A DNA stretch of 41,329 nucleotides, taken from an uncultured Campylobacter sp. (GTDB lineage: Bacteria > Campylobacterota > Campylobacteria > Campylobacterales > Campylobacteraceae). Both the position numbers and the translations under genes were made by a program. This document shows, piece after piece, positions 32,772 through 39,315 of the stretch. The stretch covers positions 1-41,329 of the forward strand of contig NZ_CALKZP010000008.1 of NCBI RefSeq assembly GCF_938002845.1. The letters are read 5' to 3'. Numbering within the stretch: the stretch's first letter is position 1; the number at the start of each line of letters is the position of its first letter. The notes beneath the pieces are model-generated. The model searched no databases, was not told the DNA's origin, and worked only from the letters and a program-made list of their open reading frames with translations.

Positions 32772-32971
32772 TAATCTTTATCTTTTATCTCTAAGCGTAA
32801 AAGCCGCTCTAGCCTCTCGAGTTTCTCAAAGCTCACGTAAAAAAGTAACGGCACTATTCGCCCGATCACTTCTACGCTTTTAGTTTCGACAAACTTTCCT
32901 TTGTTTCTTTTGTGAAACTGCTCTATTCGCCTTATCATCTCGCGCTCTTTTTCACGATCGGGGCTACTCAT
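32771..32971 (-). CDS. Small charged phage protein
   Basis: The 66-residue protein begins MSSPDREKEREMIRR and ends in a Leu/Glu/Arg/Lys-rich helix (LERLERLLRLEIKDKD) that may be a coiled coil. No family is recognised. AAGGA at good spacing fixes the ATG at 32971, which overlaps the previous gene by eight bases. Confidence 0.6.
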   Translation of the reverse strand: MSSPDREKEREMIRRIEQFHKRNKGKFVETKSVEVIGRIVPLLFYVSFEKLERLERLLRLEIKDKD

Positions 32972-33146
32972 CGGGATCGTCCTTAAATTCGTTTTCCGAT
33001 ACGCCGTAAAAGACATCATCTTCTTCGTCTTTGTCCAGTGCGGCATTAAGCTCAAATGTCCTAGCGTAGGCGTTTTCTTTATAGCGGTAGTATTCCAAAG
33101 TCGAAATATCGCCGCAGTTAATGTAATTTACTTCATAAAATTTCAT
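32964..33146 (-). CDS. Small acidic phage protein
   Basis: The 60-residue protein is acidic, with an aromatic N-terminal half and a tail of DKDEEDD and KDDPDE. No family is recognised. ATG 33146 overlaps the stop of the preceding membrane-protein gene by four bases (ATGA), which supports it as a real gene in the operon. Confidence 0.6.
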   Translation of the reverse strand: MKFYEVNYINCGDISTLEYYRYKENAYARTFELNAALDKDEEDDVFYGVSENEFKDDPDE

Positions 33147-33379
33147 TTCTCATCCTTAAAATACGCAGCCATTGCTACCATCGCAAGTTGGAAAATAACA
33201 AGTAGGGCTAGCACGTGGATCATTCGCCAAAAAATAATGTTCTCAAAAACATACATCACAGCAATAAGAAAAATTCCTATCGCTGTCGGGATGGCACAAA
33301 GCCCAAGAAGCACATTATATAGCGTCGGACAATCGAAAGACGGGAGCGCACGATACATTTTGATTAAAAAATTTTTCAT
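33143..33379 (-). CDS. Small phage membrane protein A
   Basis: The 78-residue protein has two membrane helices (about 23-45 and 51-71) separated by a very short turn, a basic N-terminus and a charged tail. It overlaps the preceding membrane-protein gene by four bases. Candidates are holin, superinfection-exclusion or an unknown membrane function. Its distance from any lysis gene speaks against holin. Confidence 0.65.
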   Translation of the reverse strand: MKNFLIKMYRALPSFDCPTLYNVLLGLCAIPTAIGIFLIAVMYVFENIIFWRMIHVLALLVIFQLAMVAMAAYFKDEK

Positions 33380-33621
33380 CGTCTTTTCTCCAATCTCGCC
33401 TCTATCTTATCGGCGTCAAATCCGTAGTATGCCATTGATAGAAAGATTGCGACTCCTAAGACAAATGCAAAATAAGGCGTGAATATGGCGATCACCATAG
33501 GTAATAGTTTGCTCTCGCTCTTTTTTCGAAGCCCGTTTGGGAACAGAGCCCTCACTATAAGAACAAGCATTGTAAATGCATAACAATTAAGCGTTATGCC
33601 CCAAAATATGAAATTTAGCAT
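33376..33621 (-). CDS. Small phage membrane protein B
   Basis: The 81-residue protein has two membrane helices (about 5-26 and 42-68) joined by a basic loop (NGLRKKSESK) and a basic C-terminus (IEARLEKRR). GGAGGATAAA precedes the ATG. It is translationally coupled to the next small membrane protein, suggesting that the two act together. Function is unknown. Confidence 0.65.
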   Translation of the reverse strand: MLNFIFWGITLNCYAFTMLVLIVRALFPNGLRKKSESKLLPMVIAIFTPYFAFVLGVAIFLSMAYYGFDADKIEARLEKRR

Positions 33622-33632
33622 TTTATCCTCCT

Positions 33633-34076
33633 TTAAATTTGCGGTAGTCTAAATCCGAGCGCATAAAGAGGTATAGCCGTTTCTCTTTCATTGGGACCGA
33701 GCACTTCTTTGTTAAGGTCGCTTTTTGTGTATCTAGCGTCTGTCATTTTCCACTCGCCATCTACGTCTTGGTATTCCCAATACCAAAGGACGTCGTTGGT
33801 ATTGATGAAATCATCTGGGTCTATTCCCTCTATCATAGACGATCCGACGCACCAAACCTCGGGATTGGCGATATCTCGTGAGCTTTTGCACACTATCTTA
33901 TCGCCTATTTTAAATTTAGGCTCTTTGGGTTTGATGCGGTATTTAAATTTCTCCCAATTCCAAACCGGCAATCCTGCAAATGCCCATTCATCTTCTTCGC
34001 AATTAGCCGAACGCCTCTCTATCTCCTCGCCCCTCGTATAGGCTTGCATAACCTCTATCTTTTCTTTTGTCGTCAT
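33633..34076 (-). CDS. Phage hypothetical protein
   Basis: The 147-residue protein has an N-terminal helix (KEKIEVMQAYTRGEEI) followed by Trp-rich sequence (WNWEKFKYRI, LWYWEYQDVDGEWKM) and the FKIGDKIVCKS beta stretch. The opening resembles small phage proteins that carry a TREK(I/L).V.QA..EGK.IE-type start, but I do not know a function. The ATG overlaps the YopX-family gene stop by four bases. Confidence 0.65.
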   Translation of the reverse strand: MTTKEKIEVMQAYTRGEEIERRSANCEEDEWAFAGLPVWNWEKFKYRIKPKEPKFKIGDKIVCKSSRDIANPEVWCVGSSMIEGIDPDDFINTNDVLWYWEYQDVDGEWKMTDARYTKSDLNKEVLGPNERETAIPLYALGFRLPQI

Positions 34077-34453
34077 TTTGTATCCTTTGAAATTTTCGCG
34101 CTTCCGTAGATGTTGCCGATGACTTCAAACTCATCTGAAGCGTTTTTGAATTCCTTTGTAATTGGATACTCCGGGTTTATTCTGCTCAAGTCGTGCATAT
34201 AGAATCCACAATCAAAGCAAATTTGATAGGTGCGCAATCCCCATTTAACGAGAAAGCCCGTATAAATTTCTTTACCGTTAATGTCGTTTATTCCTGTATA
34301 TTGCAATAGTTCAATATCTTCGAAACTCGCCTCAAAATCTACAGCCGTTTCTTTATCCCAAAGCGTCACTTCTTTGTTCGCAAAATCAATGCTTGTCACT
34401 TCGTAAATTCGCTCATCCATCTTAAAAAACGCTCTAAACTTAATTTTTCTCAT
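34073..34453 (-). CDS. YopX-family phage protein
   Basis: The 126-residue protein matches the YopX family of phage proteins: MRKIKFRAFF at the N-terminus, LLQYTGINDINGKEIYTGFLVKW in the centre and FEVIGNIYG near the end. The family has no established biochemical function and is common in early or accessory phage regions. ATG 34453 has AAGGAGAAAG before it, better than an upstream start. Confidence 0.82.
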   Translation of the reverse strand: MRKIKFRAFFKMDERIYEVTSIDFANKEVTLWDKETAVDFEASFEDIELLQYTGINDINGKEIYTGFLVKWGLRTYQICFDCGFYMHDLSRINPEYPITKEFKNASDEFEVIGNIYGSAKISKDTK

Positions 34454-34934
34454 CGCTTTCTCCTTCAGTTTCACTCTGCACCTCCTTTTGCTTTCTTGCC
34501 GCTTCTCTCATAGCTTTCTGCTCGCGAGCCAGAAACTCTGCGCGCGCTTCTGCTCTCATTGCCAAAAGCGCCTCTAGGTTCTCGCACATTTTCTGCACTA
34601 TTTTTCCGCCGCGATGCCACCGAAAGCGTATAAAGCGCTGAAGCACATTTAAGTGCGGCGAGCCCGTGCCCTTGTGTGCGATCCACGCAAGCTCATAATC
34701 GCTTGCGACAAGTTCGCACGCCTTGTAATACAACTCCTCTATCCGCTCTTTAAGCTCGGGCGTGATCGGATCGTTTTGTGGGAGGTAGTAGCGCTCCGTC
34801 TCTATCTGCAATACTCCGCCTACTTTACGGAAGCGATCCGCACGCCCGATCTTTCGGTCTTTACTAGCTTGCACGTCTATCACGTAGAGCTTTTTTCCCT
34901 CGCGCTTTGCGAATTCTCTAGCATCCATCCACAT
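34440..34934 (-). CDS. Phage hypothetical protein
   Basis: The 164-residue protein has a basic first half (VQASKDRKIGRADRFRK), an aromatic centre (ERYYLPQNDPITPELKERIEELYY) and a long charged helix at the C-terminus (Ala/Glu/Arg/Lys-rich, about 120-164). No family is recognised. It overlaps the YopX-family gene by 14 bases. Confidence 0.65.
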   Translation of the reverse strand: MWMDAREFAKREGKKLYVIDVQASKDRKIGRADRFRKVGGVLQIETERYYLPQNDPITPELKERIEELYYKACELVASDYELAWIAHKGTGSPHLNVLQRFIRFRWHRGGKIVQKMCENLEALLAMRAEARAEFLAREQKAMREAARKQKEVQSETEGESDEKN

Positions 34935-34946
34935 TGAATATCTGCC

Positions 34947-35345
34947 TTAAAATTTCTGGGTTTCGTAGTCGCTAATCTTTTCTTGCATTTTGCTAAGGCT
35001 ATTTTGCAAACTCATCAGCTTCTCTCTTAGCTGCCCGTCTTTACCGAAAACATCCACTATCCCTTCAGGCGTCCAATCATTTAACTCTTCATTTAACTCG
35101 ACGATAGCATTCCAAAAATTGCCGTAAGCCTCATCTACTTCATCAAGCGCATATTCTTTCGTAAACTCGACATCGATCTCATATTCCTTTTCTGCTATAC
35201 GCTCATATCCGTTTTGTGCTAAAGTATCGATGATCGTATTGTTAAAATCCACGTCCGCCTGATTTTTAGCTTTCTCTAACGTGTCTGCGTAAAAAGGTTT
35301 TGATACGACTAGCTCGTCCGTTACTACTATGTTAAATTTTCTCAT
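34947..35345 (-). CDS. Phage hypothetical protein
   Basis: The 132-residue acidic protein has a central stretch of alternating hydrophobic residues and a C-terminal coiled-coil-like helix (LREKLMSLQNSLSKMQEKISDYE). GGAGAATAAA precedes the ATG at 35345. No family is recognised. It sits directly after the BRO-type gene. Confidence 0.68.
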   Translation of the reverse strand: MRKFNIVVTDELVVSKPFYADTLEKAKNQADVDFNNTIIDTLAQNGYERIAEKEYEIDVEFTKEYALDEVDEAYGNFWNAIVELNEELNDWTPEGIVDVFGKDGQLREKLMSLQNSLSKMQEKISDYETQKF

Positions 35346-35346
35346 T

Positions 35347-36099
35347 TTATTCTCCTGCCTCGAATTTTGTTATATCTATGTTGTAGGCTTTAAGCCATAC
35401 GTCTTTATGATATGCCCTTAGTCCTCTTGGATAGTTTTTATCCTCGCAAAAAGGTCTATCTTTTCCCAGTTCCTCCGATACATCCCTTAAAAAATAGAAG
35501 TTGTAGTTTTTTTCGGATGTTTTCATATTCCCCGCGACTTTTTTAATAGTCGCGTATTCTTTGCTTTGATCCAGCTTTATCCTTAGCTTATCGGCTTCTC
35601 TTTTTGCCGCGCTTGCCGTAGCCATAGCCGTCGCTTCTCTTTTCGAGCCGATCCACGCTTTAGTAGCTAGCGCATAGTCTCTTTGCTTTAGCGCGAGTTG
35701 TTTTTGCTCTACTTCGTTTGCATACGCTCTTAGCGCCGTCGGCAAATCCTGCGGGATAAAATTTTGCGTATAGCTCCCCGTTTTTCTAATGCTAGGCAAA
35801 ACCTCTTTATTTACCCACATCCTAAACGGCTTCGCGTTTGGTTTATCGCTACGCATCAGCACGAAGTAAAGCTGCGGTTCTGTTATCATAGTAAATTCTT
35901 TAACGCCGTAGCCGGTATCAAAGCTACCTACATTTAACGTAGGGAGCTCAAACTCCGATTTTATCGCATTTACTGCATGTGTTGGGTTTGCCAGCTCTAA
36001 AATTTTGCAAACGTCGGCTAAGCAAAAAAGCGGTTCGCCTGTCTCATCGACCGCAACTCTGATCTCAAAATTTTCGTTTTTAAAAATTTCTAGATTCAT
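35347..36099 (-). CDS. BRO-family antirepressor-like protein
   Basis: The 250-residue protein starts with a BRO-N domain (about 1-110): FEIRVAVDETGEPLFCLADVCKILEL, then the conserved LYFVLMRSDKPNAKPFRMWVNKEVLPSIRKTGSY. The C-terminal part (about 125-250) is helical and basic and resembles phage antirepressor C-terminal domains (KEYATIKKVAGNMKTSEKNYNFYFLRDVSEELG). Proteins of this form counter the phage repressor or bind DNA; the role here is inferred. Its start overlaps the preceding gene by four bases, and both lie behind the operator-covered promoter at 36349-36377. Confidence 0.88.
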   Translation of the reverse strand: MNLEIFKNENFEIRVAVDETGEPLFCLADVCKILELANPTHAVNAIKSEFELPTLNVGSFDTGYGVKEFTMITEPQLYFVLMRSDKPNAKPFRMWVNKEVLPSIRKTGSYTQNFIPQDLPTALRAYANEVEQKQLALKQRDYALATKAWIGSKREATAMATASAAKREADKLRIKLDQSKEYATIKKVAGNMKTSEKNYNFYFLRDVSEELGKDRPFCEDKNYPRGLRAYHKDVWLKAYNIDITKFEAGE

Positions 36100-36299
36100 T
36101 TCGTTTCTCCTTTGGGTTGAAGTATGTTTAAAATTTTAGCCTTCATCGCATTGTGATTTCTCGTTAGCGCGTCTAAAGCGCAGAATAGATCATAAGCGCA
36201 ATCAAGCACCTTATAGCTTACTTCCTCGTCGCTATCCGTCGGCTCTATTTTGTAGAGCGCTAGATACTGGACGAATTTAGCCTTAGTTTGGTTTCGCAT
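36096..36299 (-). CDS. Small phage protein behind the operator region
   Basis: The 67-residue protein is the first gene after the strong promoter at 36349-36377. It begins MRNQTKAKFVQYLALYK and has an acidic centre, with no family recognised. GGAGACCC precedes the ATG. The promoter gives a leader of about 43 bases. Position makes it the first product of the operator-controlled transcript. Confidence 0.65.
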   Translation of the reverse strand: MRNQTKAKFVQYLALYKIEPTDSDEEVSYKVLDCAYDLFCALDALTRNHNAMKAKILNILQPKGETK

Positions 36300-36321
36300 T
36301 GGGTCTCCTTATCGTCAAAAC

Positions 36322-36431
36322 ATAATTTTAAATTGTTTTGACGGGAGAATTATATAACTTTAAATTGTAAATGTCAAGGGTTTTTATAATTTTAAATCGT
36401 TTTTTGTAGAATTTGTATAATTTTAAATTGT
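36322..36431. repeat. Four 15-bp operator-like repeats at 31-32 bp intervals
   Basis: ATAATTTTAAATTGT occurs exactly at 36322-36336 and 36417-36431. One-mismatch copies are at 36354-36368 (C for T at position 5) and 36386-36400 (C for T at position 13). Start-to-start spacing is 32, 32 and 31 bases, three helical turns, so the copies lie on one face of the DNA. Each copy is a near-palindrome around a central base. The second lies inside the spacer of the promoter at 36349-36377. They are likely sites of a repressor, for which the adjacent HTH protein is the natural candidate. Confidence 0.85.
36349..36377 (-). promoter_or_regulatory. Near-perfect sigma70 promoter covered by an operator
   Basis: On the minus strand TTGACA (36372-36377), a 17-base spacer and TATAAT (36349-36354) match the consensus exactly. 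Transcription should start near 36342 and read 36299 onward (small gene, BRO-type gene and the rest of the left arm). The spacer is occupied by operator-like copy two. Copy one lies just after the start site. Confidence 0.85.
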
Positions 36432-36449
36432 AAATTTAGTAAAGCGGCA

Positions 36450-36686
36450 TCACTTTACTAAATCTTTTAAGATAGCTTTCAGGCTTTCTAGCTTTTCTAA
36501 CTCCTTTTTTAAATTTATTGTTTCTAGGTAAAGCTCAATAGCTCTTATCAACTGCACGCTTAGCTTATCGTTAGGTTTTGATGCCATATTATTAAGCGTA
36601 TCTCCGCTAAACCCTATCGCTTCGCCAAGTTGCTTGTAAGTTAAATTTAGCTCCTTGCAAGTAGCTTTTATTAGGTTTTCGCTCAT
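36450..36686 (-). CDS. Small HTH DNA-binding protein, likely phage regulator
   Basis: The 78-residue protein has an N-terminal HTH of the Cro/C1 type: LNLTYKQLGEAIGFSGDTLNNMAS (about 14-37), followed by a Leu/Lys/Glu-rich helix (INLKKELEKLESLKAILKDL) that may dimerise. ATG 36686 was chosen; it lies one base after the P63C stop. The gene lies directly beside the four operator-like repeats, with its 3' end toward them. A repressor role there is inference. Confidence 0.8.
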   Translation of the reverse strand: MSENLIKATCKELNLTYKQLGEAIGFSGDTLNNMASKPNDKLSVQLIRAIELYLETINLKKELEKLESLKAILKDLVK

Positions 36687-36687
36687 T

Positions 36688-37626
36688 TTATTCCTTTGTG
36701 TGCCCGCTTTCGTCAAAATCAAAAGGCAGCGTCAATTGCCCTGATTTTCTATCTTTGGCTTTTTGAAATTTATGCCACATATCTTGCATATTATCAGATA
36801 GTCTAAAAAGCATAATAGTTTGGTCTATTTGGCTTTTTAAATGGCTGTCGCCTATGTCCGCAGTTAAAAACTGATGGTATCTAGCCGTGGCGTTGCCAGC
36901 CGCGCTGGTAGGAGTTTTCCTTTTTAGCTCCTCTTTCACTCCAGGTGGTAGCTCGTCGTAGATAAGTTTGTTTGTCCAACTGCCTATAACACCAGGACGT
37001 TTTTTAATACCTCTGACGGAAAATTCCCAGCCGTTGAGTCTAAAAAGCTCTTTGTAAAACTCGTCGGGGAACTTCTTTTGCCAGGGTAAAAGCTCTTCGC
37101 TAATATATGCTTTTAGTATCTTTTGGAGTTCGTCGCGTTCGCGCTCATACTGGTAACCGGTAGCTTCATCGACCAGGGCGATGATACCGACTTTAGCCAC
37201 GCTTCTTATTATGATTTCGGCAATAGCCGCGTATCGTTTTTGTCGGTCCGTTAATAGCCCTAGGTTTTTGCCCTCTATTAGGGCGTCGCAAATGTCAATA
37301 AGTAGCGTAACATCATAGCCGTAGGTCTTGGAAAGTTTACCGCCAGCACCAGGACGGATAAATTCTTTTCTATCGTCTATCTTTTGCCTAATCTCATCAG
37401 TGATAACGCTCTTAAATGCCCCTGCGTTCAGCATTGCGACGAGAGCCGAGCCGCCTGCAGTCGTCGGAAACTCCAGGGCTTTTTGCAAGCCGTTACCGCT
37501 AAAAACCCTGGTCCCGTCCTCCAGGACATAGCATTCCAAAAAAGCGTTACCGATTTTGATAGGCGTATCTTTTGAGCCCGCCACAGCCTTTAAAATTTGC
37601 TTAGGCTTAATTCGCTTTTCGCTCAT
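36688..37626 (-). CDS. P63C-domain phage protein
   Basis: The 312-residue protein matches the P63C-domain family found in phages and mobile elements. The conserved part runs from about 190 (WQKKFPDEFYKELFRLNGWEF) through PGVIGSWTNKLIYDELPPGV to the C-terminal LTADIGDSHLKSQI. An N-terminal section (LEDGTRVFSGNGLQKALEF) resembles DNA-binding antirepressor modules. Function is not known. Its ATG overlaps the dinD-like stop by four bases (ATGA), and the HTH gene follows one base after its stop, so the three form one translational unit. Confidence 0.82.
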   Translation of the reverse strand: MSEKRIKPKQILKAVAGSKDTPIKIGNAFLECYVLEDGTRVFSGNGLQKALEFPTTAGGSALVAMLNAGAFKSVITDEIRQKIDDRKEFIRPGAGGKLSKTYGYDVTLLIDICDALIEGKNLGLLTDRQKRYAAIAEIIIRSVAKVGIIALVDEATGYQYERERDELQKILKAYISEELLPWQKKFPDEFYKELFRLNGWEFSVRGIKKRPGVIGSWTNKLIYDELPPGVKEELKRKTPTSAAGNATARYHQFLTADIGDSHLKSQIDQTIMLFRLSDNMQDMWHKFQKAKDRKSGQLTLPFDFDESGHTKE

Positions 37627-38432
37627 TCGCTCTCCTTTTTCTTATCTATCTTTTTGAATTTTCTATCTACTTTTTTAAGCTCGTTTTGCACCTCTTTTAT
37701 GTGCTCGGTTCTAGCTAGCATTTCGGGGCGCACGCCGTCGTTTCTAATCATTATGCCTCTTACTTCGCGCCCTACCTCGTAAGCCGTGTTTTCTAGGTTT
37801 TTTTGTCCGTAAATTCGATTATTTTCGATCTTAGCTTTAGTTTCTTGAAGCCTGAAAAGATTTGCGGCTAATTCGCGAGCTCCCATAAAGTCGAATACCT
37901 TATCCTTTGCCGTAAGCCCCTTGATACGCAAAAGGTCTTTTAGATGCATATTATACATACCCATATAACCAGCGTCCATAAAATAAGCATAGCATTCCAC
38001 TCCGTGAGAGCTAGCCACGCCCGTTAAAGCCTTATTTGCGTCTTTGGTTTTTTCCCTTACATCTAGGCGTTCTAACTGCTCGGCTTCGATATGTCTATGC
38101 AGGGCTTCTGCGATAGTGGCGAAATATGCCTGCGCTTGCGCCACTCTTGGTTTTTTAATATCGGCATTCATAGACACCAAAAAGCAAGCGAAGCGGGATA
38201 GCTTATAATCGCTGCCTACGGGGCTGAAATGATCTAATATGTTGTAACCTATGCTAGAGCATACGGCGATAGCCTTATTCACTGCTTTATTTAGAGATTT
38301 TACGCCGTCGTATCCTAGCATTTGCGCCAATTCGCTTGCCAACCAATACGTAGTGCCATTTTTGTGCGAGGATAGCTCGAAAGCGTCGTTTTCCCGGTTG
38401 GATACGTCAAAAAGAGTTAGTTGCGTTTCCAT
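37623..38432 (-). CDS. DinD-like protein
   Basis: The 269-residue protein resembles E. coli DinD along its whole length: WLASELAQMLGYDGVKSL, CSSIGYNILDHF, SRFACFLVSMNAD with KPRVAQAQAYFA, the central FMDAGYMGMYN and MGARELAANLFRLQETKAKI, and a Lys-rich tail. DinD is SOS-induced and inhibits RecA strand exchange in vitro. In the prophage it lies beside recT, ssb and the RecE-type nuclease, so control of recombination or of the phage switch is plausible. Start has AAAGGGAG at good spacing. It is preceded by a structured leader (38490-38589) and lies in the position of an antirepressor behind a c4-type RNA. Confidence 0.85.
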   Translation of the reverse strand: METQLTLFDVSNRENDAFELSSHKNGTTYWLASELAQMLGYDGVKSLNKAVNKAIAVCSSIGYNILDHFSPVGSDYKLSRFACFLVSMNADIKKPRVAQAQAYFATIAEALHRHIEAEQLERLDVREKTKDANKALTGVASSHGVECYAYFMDAGYMGMYNMHLKDLLRIKGLTAKDKVFDFMGARELAANLFRLQETKAKIENNRIYGQKNLENTAYEVGREVRGIMIRNDGVRPEMLARTEHIKEVQNELKKVDRKFKKIDKKKESE

Positions 38433-38469
38433 TTATTGCTCCCTTTAATTAATTTTAACCAAACTGCGC

Positions 38470-38475
38470 TATAAT
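38470..38475 (+). promoter_or_regulatory. Possible plus-strand -10 box in the leader
   Basis: TATAAT on the plus strand, with no convincing -35. A transcript starting near 38482 would be antisense to the dinD leader. The reverse strand gives no good -10 at the same place. Confidence 0.35.
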
Positions 38476-38489
38476 TACGCCACTTCTTA

Positions 38490-38589
38490 AAAGAGTAGTT
38501 AAGCTTTAAAGCTAAGGTTTAGTTACTCTTTCAAGGAGATTTGCCTCCTTGCTTCTTGCAAGGCTCGGGTCCCCGGTCTTAGTGCCGGG
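38490..38589 (-). ncRNA. Structured leader of the dinD-like gene, c4-like candidate
   Basis: Four stems can form. In plus coordinates they are 38572-38576 with 38585-38589 (CCCGG/CCGGG), 38547-38552 with 38558-38563 (CCTTGC/GCAAGG), 38532-38538 with 38545-38551 (CAAGGAG/CTCCTTG) and 38490-38497 with 38524-38531 (AAAGAGTA/TACTCTTT) enclosing the palindrome AGCTTTAAAGCT. The second and third share bases 38547-38551, so they exclude each other. It ends 57 bases before the dinD-like start codon. Position before an antirepressor-like gene is that of phage c4 antisense RNA. I cannot confirm sequence similarity. Confidence 0.4.
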
Positions 38590-38663
38590 ATATTATCTTA
38601 TAATCTTATCCTTTACCTTGCTTTTTATCTTTTCAAAATCGGCCTTTTAAAATTTTAGGCTCA

Positions 38664-38669
38664 ATTATA
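38664..38669 (-). promoter_or_regulatory. -10 box before the structured leader
   Basis: TATAAT on the minus strand in TTTTGTATAATTG, about 75 bases before the structured leader. No clear -35. It would start transcription near 38657, so leader, dinD-like, P63C and HTH genes could be one transcript. Confidence 0.55.
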
Positions 38670-38696
38670 CAAAATTCTACTTTGATTTTAGATAAC

Positions 38697-38858
38697 TCAT
38701 TGGGTTTTTTCTTTCTCTACTTCAGCGAAATATTCCGCATCGTCTATCTCTCTATCATACGCCGCATCCGCTCCGTAATCCTCCCACCATTGTGCCTCTG
38801 CTGCGACGCGCCACTGCTCGTAAGATCCGCATTCGTTTAGCCATTCCACGTTATCCAT
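38697..38858 (-). CDS. Small acidic phage protein (53 residues)
   Basis: A frame from the ATG at 38858 to a TGA at 38697-38699 encodes 53 residues with Trp, Asp, Glu and Ala dominating (VEWLNECGSYEQWRVAAEA ... YDREIDDAEYFAEVEK). AAAGGATAAATT precedes the ATG. No family is recognised. It lies ten bases after ssb, within the recombination operon. The strongly acidic composition could suggest a DNA-mimic type, but this is only a guess. Confidence 0.6.
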   Translation of the reverse strand: MDNVEWLNECGSYEQWRVAAEAQWWEDYGADAAYDREIDDAEYFAEVEKEKTQ

Positions 38859-38868
38859 AATTTATCCT

Positions 38869-39315
38869 TTAAAACGGGATCGTGTTGCCGCCGTCATCGT
38901 ATTTATCGGCGGCGGGCTTTCCCACCCTGCTTTGCGCTCCGCCGCTTTGAGCGTAGGTTTGCGTGCCGCTGCTTTGGTTGCTCTGCCCGCCCTGATTGCT
39001 GCCTAGCATCTCTAAGCTCTCTACCTCTACTACGTGTTTGCTGCGGTTTTGTCCGCTTTGATCTTGCCACTGCTCTAGCTTGAGCCGCCCTTCGACGGCA
39101 AGCTTTGAGCCTTTGCGCAGGTATTGATTTGCGACCTCCGCCGTGCGTCCGAAAAACTTCAGATCTATAAAGCAGGTTTCCTCTGCCGTTTCCCCTTGCG
39201 CGTTCTTAAATTTCCTCGTTACGGCAATACCCGTGTTTCCAACGCAATATCCGCTCTGCGTGTATCTCAACTCGATATCGCGAGTTAAATTTCCAATTAA
39301 AACAACTTTATTCAC
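38869..39315 (-). CDS. ssb: Single-stranded DNA-binding protein
   Basis: The 148-residue protein has the SSB OB fold: MNKVVLIGNLTRDIELRYTQSG, FIDLKFFGRTAEVANQYLRKGSKLAVEGRLKLEQW. A Gln/Ser/Gly-rich linker follows (about 107-135), then an acidic tip ending DDGGNTIPF, a variant of the DDDIPF partner-binding end. It overlaps recT by eight bases and belongs to the phage recombination set. Confidence 0.95.
   Translation of the reverse strand: MNKVVLIGNLTRDIELRYTQSGYCVGNTGIAVTRKFKNAQGETAEETCFIDLKFFGRTAEVANQYLRKGSKLAVEGRLKLEQWQDQSGQNRSKHVVEVESLEMLGSNQGGQSNQSSGTQTYAQSGGAQSRVGKPAADKYDDGGNTIPF

Noticed and set aside
36337..36365. Plus-strand promoter TTGACG ... TAAATT in the operator region
   Set aside because: The -10 is poor and no plus-strand gene follows. 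Likely a by-product of the symmetric repeats.
36322..36431. Repeat array read as CRISPR or as replication iterons
   Set aside because: The repeats are only 15 bp, the 16-17-base spaces include a promoter, and no cas or replication initiator gene is present. Operator sites fit better.
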